Shown one piece after another: positions 31,201 through 37,875 of a stretch of 64,000 nucleotides of DNA. This stretch comes from Saccharothrix deserti (lineage in GTDB: Bacteria > Actinomycetota > Actinomycetes > Mycobacteriales > Pseudonocardiaceae), in NCBI RefSeq assembly GCF_009769385.1, contig NZ_ML775962.1:252955-316954 (forward strand), read 5' to 3'. The translations under genes and the position numbers were made by a program. A model generated the notes under the pieces. The model had not been told where the DNA came from. It saw only the letters and a program-made list of their open reading frames with translations, and did not search any database. The first letter of the stretch is position 1. The number at the start of each line of letters is the position of its first letter.

Positions 31201-32237
31201 CCTTCGCGATCAGCCCGGACGGCAGCTGGCTGGCCGCGGGCACCGAGGACGGCTGGGTCGGCCTGGAGGATCGCCACAACAACGTCAGCTGGAAGTACAC
31301 CAACGTGCTGGGCGACGCGGTGACGGCCCTGGCTTTCGCGCCGCACGGCAGCTTGGTCGCCGCGGGCTGCCGCGACGGCAGCGTGTCCGTCGTGCGGTTG
31401 GACGGCAAAGTCGACGGTTCGGCCCGGCTGTCCGACCGGCCGATCACCGCGGTCGCGATCAGCGATCGGTTCAGCCGGGTCGTCGCCCTGGACAGCGGCG
31501 GCCGTGCCCATTGCTTCGATCCCGTCAGGGGTACGACGTCCCGCCTCCGCGCTCCGCACACCTCGGTCATGGAGGACGAGCCTGCGAGCGAGGCTCGTCA
31601 GTGGGAGGTGCCGGTCGTCACCGCGTTCATGACCACGGAGGGTGACACCCTGGCCGGCTACGCGGACGGGTCCTTCGTCCGGGTGGACACCGTCACCGGC
31701 GACGTGCACACCGGGATCGAGCTGGATGCGCCCGCGCGCGACCTCGTGGTGGTCGACATCGGTGGCCGGCCGGGGCTGTTGGCCGCCACACCCAAGGGGT
31801 ATTGGTTGGCCCACCGCGATGTGGGCGATGGCGGTCCGACCTATCTCGGTTACGGCGACTGGGCCGCGGGAAGGTTCCGGTCCAGGGCTGCGGCATCGCA
31901 CATCGGGCTGGACGGGCGCCTGGTCGAGGTGGTGCACAGCGGCGACATGCTGTCGATCAAGAAGGTGAGCGGCGGCGGGTTCCTGCCGGAGCCACTGGGT
32001 GAACACCCCGGCTGCCAGGTTGTGCACTGCGCCTACTTCGGGCACCGTCCGCTGGCGTTCACCGGTGGCGCCGACGGGTGCGTGCGTGTGTGGGACCTCG
32101 GCATCCGCCAACTGGTCGACACGCTCGACATCGGTCAACCGGTCTGGCGGATCGACACCGTCGAAGGGCGGCACCTGTTGATCGGCGCGGGCGGCGAACT
32201 GGTCGCTTTCGAACATTTCACCGGGAGTAGGGCGTGA
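28299..32237 (+). CDS. Caspase-like peptidase / STAND NTPase / beta-propeller protein
   Basis: A 1312-aa three-part protein. The N-terminal caspase-like (C14) domain (about 1-230) has the dyad His78 in IVHLVSHGEP and Cys125 in LFLLDLCSAGTS. The NACHT/STAND NTPase (about 280-720) has Walker A GSPGAGKS at 315-322 and Walker B VLVLDALDEAD starting at 401. From about residue 790 there are degenerate WD40-like blades (TAISADGSLVAAVGVDGLVS, AFAISPDGSWLAAGTEDGWV, LAFAPHGSLVAAGCRDGSVS). By analogy with caspase-STAND defence and cell-death proteins, the propeller would sense a trigger and the NTPase would oligomerise to activate the protease. The stop overlaps the next gene by 4 nt. Confidence 0.87.
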   Translation: MWARRALSIGVTGFERHERLDFAPDRVRRLGKALADLGYDVREVAPETLPSGELGALVTETLTSASSDDLAIVHLVSHGEPADGGATLFALGSDGLPHPDTSIAHWLTVQQATEQPLTLFLLDLCSAGTSARLPWQVRLERPMRGWVVAACGPAESAYDGRFTEAVITVLEAVRAGELDIDPSMSHVPLSTVARAIRQEVNRLAEADDAFPQQVTASLVDISADVDPAFFPNPAYDPAPRPRLRAAVDPGVLPFLDDLDEGLDARHFLERATGLGRLTDTNSGLVGCFTGRDRELKQISPWLNGVGDEPLCVVTGSPGAGKSALLGVLVCAANPLLRETTRPIWNRVAQAPLPIRELAAVHARQRGLATVVASIARQLGLPENSSAAELTTALRGRSARPVLVLDALDEADDPDSLMTELLLPLTDPDAPGTPVRLLVGVRHYENFAPLFERAWLVDLDDVEQAVLEDNLFDYVKSLLRTTAEYRRQGGVTGAFAHSVASVLAEPDADGRRRWGPFLVAGLYTRHFITANAEKVVTDPVLAAELGERVPADLRGVLELDLESERDQFWLRPVMTALAHARGAGMPVSVLARIAPAFVDPGAQPALQPAPQPTAAHIRSVLFIAKFYLRQSMDSDRSNLYRLFHQGLADTLAEPSPQVASAVLDAMLSSLGAPDSRDWDAAEPYLFRHVAAHAADAGRSSEIETDPGLFLHPDSSLALTAAADDSHAAESVANSARLYAGITSPEELALAAARAGDIELARRAANVAGRPPLTWQPRWTVGSPVAVDGVRQEVPSPGQDEPDRFESTAISADGSLVAAVGVDGLVSWSWKKGVEPSHPEASLDVPGYLVLMSMDGDELIVGIPGTLVSMRDGASCVFTAITVARVRAAIPLGGPEYLCVSVDGEIARYDIQGGTYEILQRTGHRGDSWAVAHGNGSPVAVSLDTGRQLVLFKDGHTWNNLYPVHQPVSAFAISPDGSWLAAGTEDGWVGLEDRHNNVSWKYTNVLGDAVTALAFAPHGSLVAAGCRDGSVSVVRLDGKVDGSARLSDRPITAVAISDRFSRVVALDSGGRAHCFDPVRGTTSRLRAPHTSVMEDEPASEARQWEVPVVTAFMTTEGDTLAGYADGSFVRVDTVTGDVHTGIELDAPARDLVVVDIGGRPGLLAATPKGYWLAHRDVGDGGPTYLGYGDWAAGRFRSRAAASHIGLDGRLVEVVHSGDMLSIKKVSGGGFLPEPLGEHPGCQVVHCAYFGHRPLAFTGGADGCVRVWDLGIRQLVDTLDIGQPVWRIDTVEGRHLLIGAGGELVAFEHFTGSRA

Positions 32238-33031
32238 CCGCGGTTCTGGGTGTGCACGGGATCGGCAACTACAAGTACTTCCGGAAGGGCGGGTCGGCCG
32301 AGGAGGCCGCCGCGTTGTTGGCGGGGGAGTGGCGTGCGGCCCTCGGGCATGAGCACATCGACGTCGCCTACTACGCCCACCACCTGCACCGTGGCACCGC
32401 GCAGGGTGCCCAGGACGATCCGTCCACGTTGGAGCCGGGCGCGCAGGATCTGCTGGTCGACTGGACGGAGTTGCTGCGTCCAGGCCTGAGCATCCCGCAG
32501 GGGCCGCGCACCGCCCGCGCCCGCCAGGCGGCGGACTGGATCACCCGCAACTTCGGCGCCGCCGCACGGCTGTTCGCCATCGCGTTCTGCCGCGAGGTGC
32601 ACACCTACCTGTCCGAGCCGGACTCGCCACGCCGGGCCGCCGTCCGCCGGACCGTCGCCGACGCCGTCGCCGAACGCCGCCCGGACGTGATCGTCGCGCA
32701 CTCGCTCGGCAGCGTCGTCACCTACGAGACCCTGTGGGCGCACCAGGACCACGACGTGGAGCTGCTCGTCACCATCGGCAGCCCGCTGGCCATGCCGGGC
32801 ATCGTGTCGCCCCGCCTGCACCCCGCCGCGAGCGCCGGCGGCACGCCACCACGGGTCCGCCGCTGGGTGAACGTCGCGGACGTCGGCGACATCGTGGCCA
32901 TCCCGCGGACGGGTCTGCGGGACCACTTCGACGGCGTGGAGCGCGACATCACGGTGGTGATCGGCGAGTGGGACTTCCACACCGCGACCGCCTACCTGCG
33001 CAACCCCGAGGTGGCCGCGCTGCTCGCCTAG
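32234..33031 (+). CDS. PGAP1/lipase-like serine hydrolase, coupled to the caspase-STAND gene
   Basis: A 265-aa alpha/beta hydrolase starting at GTG 32234, inside the stop of the upstream gene (GTGA), so it is made with it. LGVHGIGNYKYF is the oxyanion strand. Ser157 lies in IVAHSLGSVVTYETL, the probable acid is in WVNVADVGDIVAIPR, and the His is in WDFHTATAYLRNPEV. The order fits PGAP1/lipase-like or esterase families. It has no signal peptide. The strict coupling suggests it is an effector or a substrate of the caspase-like protease, but that is inference. Confidence 0.82.
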   Translation: MTAVLGVHGIGNYKYFRKGGSAEEAAALLAGEWRAALGHEHIDVAYYAHHLHRGTAQGAQDDPSTLEPGAQDLLVDWTELLRPGLSIPQGPRTARARQAADWITRNFGAAARLFAIAFCREVHTYLSEPDSPRRAAVRRTVADAVAERRPDVIVAHSLGSVVTYETLWAHQDHDVELLVTIGSPLAMPGIVSPRLHPAASAGGTPPRVRRWVNVADVGDIVAIPRTGLRDHFDGVERDITVVIGEWDFHTATAYLRNPEVAALLA

Positions 33032-33097
33032 CACCTTGGTCGCCGGAATCCGGGCAGGCACGTACGGCAGGCGCCTCGTCCGTGGTCGAATGATCTC

Positions 33098-33303
33098 GTG
33101 GCAGTCGTGCGTCGTCTCGGGGTCTTGCCGGCGTTGGTGGCATCGCTGTGCGTCGCGTGCGGGGAGACCGCGGAGCCGACGGGGCGCAACCCCGCACTGC
33201 TCGACGCCGTGAAGGGCTTCATGGATTCCGAACCGCCGCGTACGTCCGCAAGGGGTACACCTGCTGGCTCCACGACGACGACTTCGAGCACTTCCCGCTC
33301 TGA
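33098..33303 (+). pseudogene. Small secreted or lipoprotein gene with a frameshift
   Basis: GTG 33098 opens a signal-peptide-like frame (LGVLPALVASLCVACGETA, with a possible lipid-attachment Cys) that stays protein-like to GFMDSEPP (about 33237). The frame then becomes Thr/Ser junk, while the adjacent frame reads AYVRKGYTCWLHDDDFEHFP up to TGA 33301. The two halves make one sensible ~68-aa protein if one base is added, or two removed, near 33236. It is a recent mutation, a sequencing error or programmed frameshifting. No recognised family. Confidence 0.6.
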
Positions 33304-33318
33304 TCGGGCGAGTGGTCG

Positions 33319-34752
33319 CTAGCCGCCCGACGTGAGCAGGCGGGCGCCTATTTCGCGGATCACGGAGGCCAGGAGGTCGACGTCCTCCTCCGTGGTCCGC
33401 CAGTTCACGATCGCCGGGCGCAGGGCGACCACGCCCCGGTACACGGTGGTGCCCGCGTACACCCGGCCGTCCTCGATCAGCGCCTCGCCCAACCTGCGGT
33501 TGAGGGCGTCCAGGTCTTCGGCGGGCACGCCCGGCGGCCGGTAGCGGAAGCAGACGACGAACAGGTTGATCGGGGCCAGGAGTTCGAGGTCCGGGGCCTC
33601 CTCGATCCGGCGACCCAGGCGCAGCGCGAGGTCCTGGTGGCGTTCCACCATCGCCCGGTGCCCGTCCCGGCCGTAGGCGCGCAGCGTCGCCCAGATCGGG
33701 AACGCCCGCGCCCGGCGCGAGGACTCCGGGCCCAGGTTGTTGTAGTTGATGAACTCCTCGTCCGGATCGGGCAGGTACGGCGCGTTCCAACTGCCGAACG
33801 CGCGCCCCATCAACGACCGGTCCCGCACGAACGCGACACCGCTCTCGTACGGCACGTTGAGCCACTTGTGCCCGTCCGCCGCCACCGAATCGGCCCGCTC
33901 CACACCGCGCACCAGCCCGGCCGTGCGCGGGGAGAGGGCGGCGAACAGGCCGAACGCGCCGTCCACGTGCAGCCACGCACCGTGTCGTTCGGCCAGGTCC
34001 GCCATCTCGTCGATCGGGTCGTAGTCGCCGCCGTTGACCTCGCCCGCGTTGCCGATCACCACCGCCGGGCCGGAGGACGCCAGCGCCTCGTCGAGCGCGT
34101 CCACGTCGAGCCTGCCCGCGTCGTCACGGGTCAGCGTCCGCACGGTGTCGCGGCCCAGACCCAGCAGTTGCAGCGCCTTCCGGCTGCTCGGGTGCACGTA
34201 CCCGCTGGAGAACACCGGCATCCGCGGCAGGCCGACCAGCCCGTCCACGGTCACGTCCGCACCGTGTTGCTCCGCCCACCAGTACCGCGCGCACGCCAAC
34301 CCGGTCAGGTTCGCGAACGTCGCGCTCGGCGTGAGCACCCCGCCGTACGACGCGGGCAGGCCGAACAGCTCCTTCAGCCACCGCAGCACCACCGTCTCCG
34401 CCTGGGCGGCGAACGGCGAGGCCAACCACAGCCCGCTGACCTGGTCCAACAGGGACGTCACCCAGTCCGCCGCCTGCGCGGCCGGCGTCGCGCCACCGAC
34501 CACGAAGTGGAAGAACCGCGGCCCGGACGAGTGCGTGGCCGCCCGCGTGCCGATGCGCAGCAGGTCCGCGACCGCGGCGATGGTCCCGTCACCGGCCTCC
34601 GGCAGCGGGCCGTCGAGGTCCTTGAGCAGGTGGGCGTGCGTGGCGTCGCGCACCGGCAGGTGCGGCAGCGCGTCGAGGTAAGGCCCGGCAGCCCGCGCGA
34701 CCATGCCCAACGCCTCGGCTGCGTCATCTCGAGCGTTCAGCGGATCACCCAT
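33319..34752 (-). CDS. Group II PLP-dependent amino-acid decarboxylase
   Basis: A 477-aa aromatic-L-amino-acid/tyrosine-decarboxylase-like enzyme. SSGPRFFHFVVGGATPAAQA is the substrate-entry region, GGVLTPSATFANLTGLACAR the PLP-phosphate site, and WLHVDGAFGLFAALSPRT the pyridine-binding Asp. ADGHKWLNVPYESG carries the Schiff-base Lys. NYNNLGPESSRRARAFPIWA is the mobile-loop region. Aromatic amino acid, glutamate or diaminobutyrate substrates cannot be separated by eye. The ATG at 34752 is only 18 bp from the divergent carboxylesterase ATG. Confidence 0.85.
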   Translation of the reverse strand: MGDPLNARDDAAEALGMVARAAGPYLDALPHLPVRDATHAHLLKDLDGPLPEAGDGTIAAVADLLRIGTRAATHSSGPRFFHFVVGGATPAAQAADWVTSLLDQVSGLWLASPFAAQAETVVLRWLKELFGLPASYGGVLTPSATFANLTGLACARYWWAEQHGADVTVDGLVGLPRMPVFSSGYVHPSSRKALQLLGLGRDTVRTLTRDDAGRLDVDALDEALASSGPAVVIGNAGEVNGGDYDPIDEMADLAERHGAWLHVDGAFGLFAALSPRTAGLVRGVERADSVAADGHKWLNVPYESGVAFVRDRSLMGRAFGSWNAPYLPDPDEEFINYNNLGPESSRRARAFPIWATLRAYGRDGHRAMVERHQDLALRLGRRIEEAPDLELLAPINLFVVCFRYRPPGVPAEDLDALNRRLGEALIEDGRVYAGTTVYRGVVALRPAIVNWRTTEEDVDLLASVIREIGARLLTSGG

Positions 34753-34770
34753 TGTGGAAGGGTAGATGGG

Positions 34771-36069
34771 ATGACACGGCGTGGGCAGTTCAGAGGCCGG
34801 GCGGTCGGCGCCGGAGTGGACGCTTTTCTGGGTATCCGGTACGCGGAGCCGCCGTTCGGGGCGCGCCGGTTCGGTGCGCCCGTGCCCACCGAGTCCACGG
34901 GTGACTGCCTGGAGTTCGGGCCGATCGCGCCGCAGTCCGCGCGGTTGCCCGGTGCGCCGGTGTGGCGTCCGGGGGACGAGGACGTGCTGAGCCTCAACGT
35001 CTGGGCACCATCCACATCGGATGGTCCGTGGCCGGTGCTGTTCTACGTGCACGGTGGCGCTTACACGTTCGGTTCGTCCGCGCAGCCCGACTACGACGGC
35101 GCCGCGTTGGCGCGTGCGGGCCTGGTTGTGGTGACGTGCAACTACCGGCTGGGGTTCGAGGGGTTCGGGCACGTGCCCGGCCGGCCGGACAACCGGGGGC
35201 TGCTCGACCAGCGGGCCGCGCTGCGGTGGGTGCGGGACAACATCGCGGTGTTCGGGGGCGACCCGGGCAACATCACCGTGGGCGGGCAGTCGGCGGGTGC
35301 GGCTTCGGCGTTGTTCCTGGCGTCGTGGGAGCCGGTGCGGCGGGTTATCGCGCACAGTGCGCCGAACCGGTTCTACACGCAGGGGTTCGCGCGGCGGGTC
35401 GCGGAGTGGATCGACATCGGGACGCCCGAGTCGGCTGTGGCCTCCGCCGACGCGCTCGCCGCCGCACAGCGCAGCGGGCCGTTGAGCTACGACCCCGTGC
35501 TGTTCGGACCGGTGGCCGACGGGTTGCCCGCGTTGCCGGCGGACGTCGACGCCCTGCTCTGCCACACGGATGTCGAGTACCGGCTGTTCGAGGCGGTCGG
35601 CACGTTCCACCCGCCGGCCGACCTGCGGGCGTTCGGCCGGGCGTGGGGCATCCCGGACCACGTCGTGGCGGCGTACGAGCACTTCGAGGACGCGCACGTG
35701 CGGCTCGCCGGCGACTTCGAGTTCGCCGAACCCACCACCAGGCTCGCCGAGGCGCACGGCCGGGCGTTCCTGGCGAGGTTCACCCGACCGCCCGCCTGGC
35801 ACACCGCGGACGTGCCGTTCTCGTTCGGCAACCTCGGCGGTGCGGAATTCCTCATCGGGGGGCCGGTCGGCGACGACGAGCGCGCGCTGTCCCGTCACAT
35901 GCTCCGGGCGTGGGTGGACTTCTGCGCGACCGGCGACCCCGGCTGGACGGGTGTGCGGTACTGGGGCGAGGAGGTCGAGGCCCGGCGCGAGCCGTGGCGG
36001 GGCGTGGACCTCTCCGCGCCCGTCGACTACCCCGTCGACCCCGTGCCGCAGGTCCAGCGCGTCACCTGA
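34771..36069 (+). CDS. Type B carboxylesterase
   Basis: A 432-aa esterase of the cholinesterase/PnbA fold. FLGIRYAEPPFGARRF and EDVLSLNVWAP are family signatures. LFYVHGGAYTFGSS forms the oxyanion hole. The nucleophile elbow is VGGQSAGAASALFLA (GQSAG instead of the usual GESAG), and WHTADVPFSFGNLGG carries the catalytic His. It is shorter than the usual ~490-550 aa, with a reduced middle region. No signal peptide, so cytoplasmic. It starts 18 bp from the divergent decarboxylase, so the two must share overlapping promoters. Confidence 0.85.
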   Translation: MTRRGQFRGRAVGAGVDAFLGIRYAEPPFGARRFGAPVPTESTGDCLEFGPIAPQSARLPGAPVWRPGDEDVLSLNVWAPSTSDGPWPVLFYVHGGAYTFGSSAQPDYDGAALARAGLVVVTCNYRLGFEGFGHVPGRPDNRGLLDQRAALRWVRDNIAVFGGDPGNITVGGQSAGAASALFLASWEPVRRVIAHSAPNRFYTQGFARRVAEWIDIGTPESAVASADALAAAQRSGPLSYDPVLFGPVADGLPALPADVDALLCHTDVEYRLFEAVGTFHPPADLRAFGRAWGIPDHVVAAYEHFEDAHVRLAGDFEFAEPTTRLAEAHGRAFLARFTRPPAWHTADVPFSFGNLGGAEFLIGGPVGDDERALSRHMLRAWVDFCATGDPGWTGVRYWGEEVEARREPWRGVDLSAPVDYPVDPVPQVQRVT

Positions 36070-36168
36070 ACCGGCGTCCGCCGCCTCGACCGGCACCGTG
36101 ATCCTGTTCTCCGGCGTCGCCTGCCGCCACGGGTGCGCGGTGTTCCTCCGACGCGGATCCGTGGTGGA

Positions 36169-37074
36169 TCACCGTGCCGCGACGGCCTCGCGAACCGCCG
36201 GGACGATCTCGTTCGCCCACGTCCCGAGCGCGACGTCCGTCAACGGCTCGCGGACGGGGAAGAGCACGAAACCGGACGCGTCGTGCTCCAGCACCGCGCC
36301 GGTCAGTTCCTCCACCCACTGCTCGACCGAGCCGCCGATCCACCGGCCCTCGTCGTCACGGGTCGCGGCCAGCGGGGTGGGCGAAATGACGCCGGGCAGG
36401 TTGTAGACCGTGGCGATGCCGCGCGGGTCCCGGCCCGCGGCCGTCGCCGCCTCGTCGATGACCGGGCGGGACGTCCGGTAACGCTCGCTGAGCCAGTCCG
36501 CGGCGTGCCCGGGGATCCACCCGTCGGCCAGCCTGCCGGTGACGGCCAGCGATTTCGGGCCGACGGAGCCCGTCCACACCGGAGCCGCCGGCACCGGAGC
36601 CGGTTCCAGGGCGGTGACCTGGTAGAACTCGCCGTCGAACGTCACCGGCTCACCACCGCCGGACAGCGCCCGCACCAGCGTGATCGCCTCTTCCAACGCG
36701 CGGATGGCGGCTCCGGGCGTGCGCCGTGGAGCACCGAGCCTGGCGATGTCGTCCCACAGCCCGCCCGCGCCCATCCCCAGCACGATCCGGCCCCCCGACA
36801 GGGCGGACAGCGAGGTGACCGTGCGGGCCAGCATGGGCGCGGGACGGCTCGGCAGGTTGGTCACGCTCACCAGCCCCGCGATGTCCGTGGTCCGGCCGAG
36901 CGCGACGCCCACGATGGTGTAAGCGTCCAGTCGACCGCCGAAGTAGGGGTGGTCGGACACCGTGAACAGGTCGAGCCCGGCGCGATCCGCCTCGACGGCG
37001 AGCCGCAGGGTTTCCCGCGCCTCACCGACGGCGGTGCTGACGCCGACTCCGAACACCGGCTTGCGTGTCGACAT
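36169..37074 (-). CDS. LLM-class (F420-dependent-type) flavin oxidoreductase
   Basis: A 301-aa luciferase-like monooxygenase. FGVGVSTAVGEARETLRLAV, GLDLFTVSDHPYF, LGRTTDIAGLVSVTNL and SALSGGRIVLGMGAGG follow the order of F420-dependent members. VWTGSVGPKSLAVTGRLADG WIP near residue 180 also fits. It reduces or oxidises an unknown substrate with F420 or FMN. ATG 37074 follows GAAGGA. It is divergent from a MarR regulator, with one TTCG-N5-CGAA operator between them, so MarR control is likely. Confidence 0.83.
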   Translation of the reverse strand: MSTRKPVFGVGVSTAVGEARETLRLAVEADRAGLDLFTVSDHPYFGGRLDAYTIVGVALGRTTDIAGLVSVTNLPSRPAPMLARTVTSLSALSGGRIVLGMGAGGLWDDIARLGAPRRTPGAAIRALEEAITLVRALSGGGEPVTFDGEFYQVTALEPAPVPAAPVWTGSVGPKSLAVTGRLADGWIPGHAADWLSERYRTSRPVIDEAATAAGRDPRGIATVYNLPGVISPTPLAATRDDEGRWIGGSVEQWVEELTGAVLEHDASGFVLFPVREPLTDVALGTWANEIVPAVREAVAAR

Positions 37075-37109
37075 GCGTGTTCCTTCCCGAGCATTGGGTG
37101 GTGGATTAG

Positions 37110-37122
37110 TTCGTGGCCCGAA
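37110..37122. promoter_or_regulatory. MarR operator candidate, site 1
   Basis: TTCGTGGCCCGAA is an inverted repeat with TTCG-N5-CGAA geometry (extended GTTCG...CGAAC) located between the divergent LLM and MarR genes. The same geometry occurs twice at 37814-37848. It lies just upstream of the MarR -10. Confidence 0.5.
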
Positions 37123-37132
37123 CCAGGTGGCG

Positions 37133-37144
37133 TATCGTGGCCGC
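37133..37144 (+). promoter_or_regulatory. Leaderless-type promoter of the MarR gene
   Basis: TATCGT (37133-37138) ends 6 nt before ATG 37145, with no ribosome-binding site. Confidence 0.45.
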
Positions 37145-37609
37145 ATGGCCAAGGCCGTTGGTGAGCAGATGGGTGTCGTCACTGCGCTGGTTCGGTCCAC
37201 ATTCCTGGTGAACACCGTGTACGCGGAAGCGGCCAGGGAGTACGGGCTGACGCAGCAGCAGGGGCAATTGCTCTGCGTGCTGATGGCGCACCCGTACGGC
37301 ATGGGCGAGTTGGGCGAGGTGCTGCGCCTGGCGAAGTCGAGCCTCAGCGGTCTGGTGGACCGGACCGCACGGCTCGGCCTGGTCCGCCGCGAGTCGGACC
37401 CGTCGGACAACCGCGCGGTCCGGGTCGGGCTCACCCCGGAGGGCAGTCGGCTCGCGGACGAGTTCTACGCCGAGACCTGCCGACGGATCGAGCAGCTGCC
37501 CTCGGGGCTCGACGACACCGAGCGCGACACCCTCGCGGAGCTGCTCGCCCGGGTGGTGCGGGACAACGAGGTGCCGCCGGTCTTCATGGTGTTGAACGAG
37601 CAGGGCTGA
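37145..37609 (+). CDS. MarR-family regulator
   Basis: A 154-aa MarR protein. The winged helix spans about residues 50-100: YGMGELGEVLRLAKSSLSGL is the HTH and VRRESDPSDNRAVRVGLTPE is the wing with the conserved D-x-R. N- and C-terminal helices form the dimer interface. It probably binds the TTCG-N5-CGAA site beside its own promoter and the pair at 37814-37848. No redox Cys is obvious near the DNA-binding domain, so the ligand is unknown. Confidence 0.88.
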   Translation: MAKAVGEQMGVVTALVRSTFLVNTVYAEAAREYGLTQQQGQLLCVLMAHPYGMGELGEVLRLAKSSLSGLVDRTARLGLVRRESDPSDNRAVRVGLTPEGSRLADEFYAETCRRIEQLPSGLDDTERDTLAELLARVVRDNEVPPVFMVLNEQG

Positions 37610-37624
37610 GGCCGAACAGCTCCA

Positions 37625-37665
37625 CGGTCACGTGCTCGTCCGGTCACGTGTTTTTCGGTCACGTG
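37625..37665 (+). repeat. Three direct copies of CGGTCACGTG
   Basis: Located at 37625-37634, 37641-37650 and 37656-37665, so 15-16 bp apart. They fall in the decayed 3' part of the adjacent oxidoreductase remnant. This could be decay-associated slippage or binding sites. Confidence 0.55.
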
Positions 37666-37716
37666 GTTTTCGGCCACACGGCCTTGATCTGGCCGGACAG
37701 CTTTGTGCGTGGCGCG

Positions 37717-37788
37717 CAGCCGGTCCAACGCCTTGGCGTCGGTGGCGCCCCCGTACCCGCCACCGACGACCACGACAGTGCTACCCAT
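37717..37788 (-). pseudogene. N-terminal remnant of an FAD/NAD oxidoreductase
   Basis: ATG 37788 with GGGGAG upstream starts MGSTVVVVGGGYGGATDAKA, a clear dinucleotide-binding Rossmann motif of NDH-2/FSP1-like enzymes. After ~24 codons the sequence turns into repetitive non-protein-like text (HVTEKHVTG) and reads on into the antisense of marR. The catalytic body has been deleted, but promoter, operators and start remain. Confidence 0.6.
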
Positions 37789-37813
37789 CGGACACTCCCC
37801 AGAGATCTGTCAG

Positions 37814-37848
37814 TTCGTCCTACGAACCATACTAGTTCGTAGGGCGAA
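37814..37848. promoter_or_regulatory. Tandem MarR operator candidates, sites 2 and 3
   Basis: TTCGTCCTACGAA (37814-37826) and TTCGTAGGGCGAA (37836-37848) share the geometry of site 1 and are centred 22 bp apart (two helical turns). Together they form a larger inverted repeat with 18-bp arms (37809-37826 and 37836-37853, one mismatch). They sit in front of the oxidoreductase remnant. Confidence 0.6.
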
Positions 37849-37875
37849 CTGACAATTAATGAGGTCGATGAGGAG

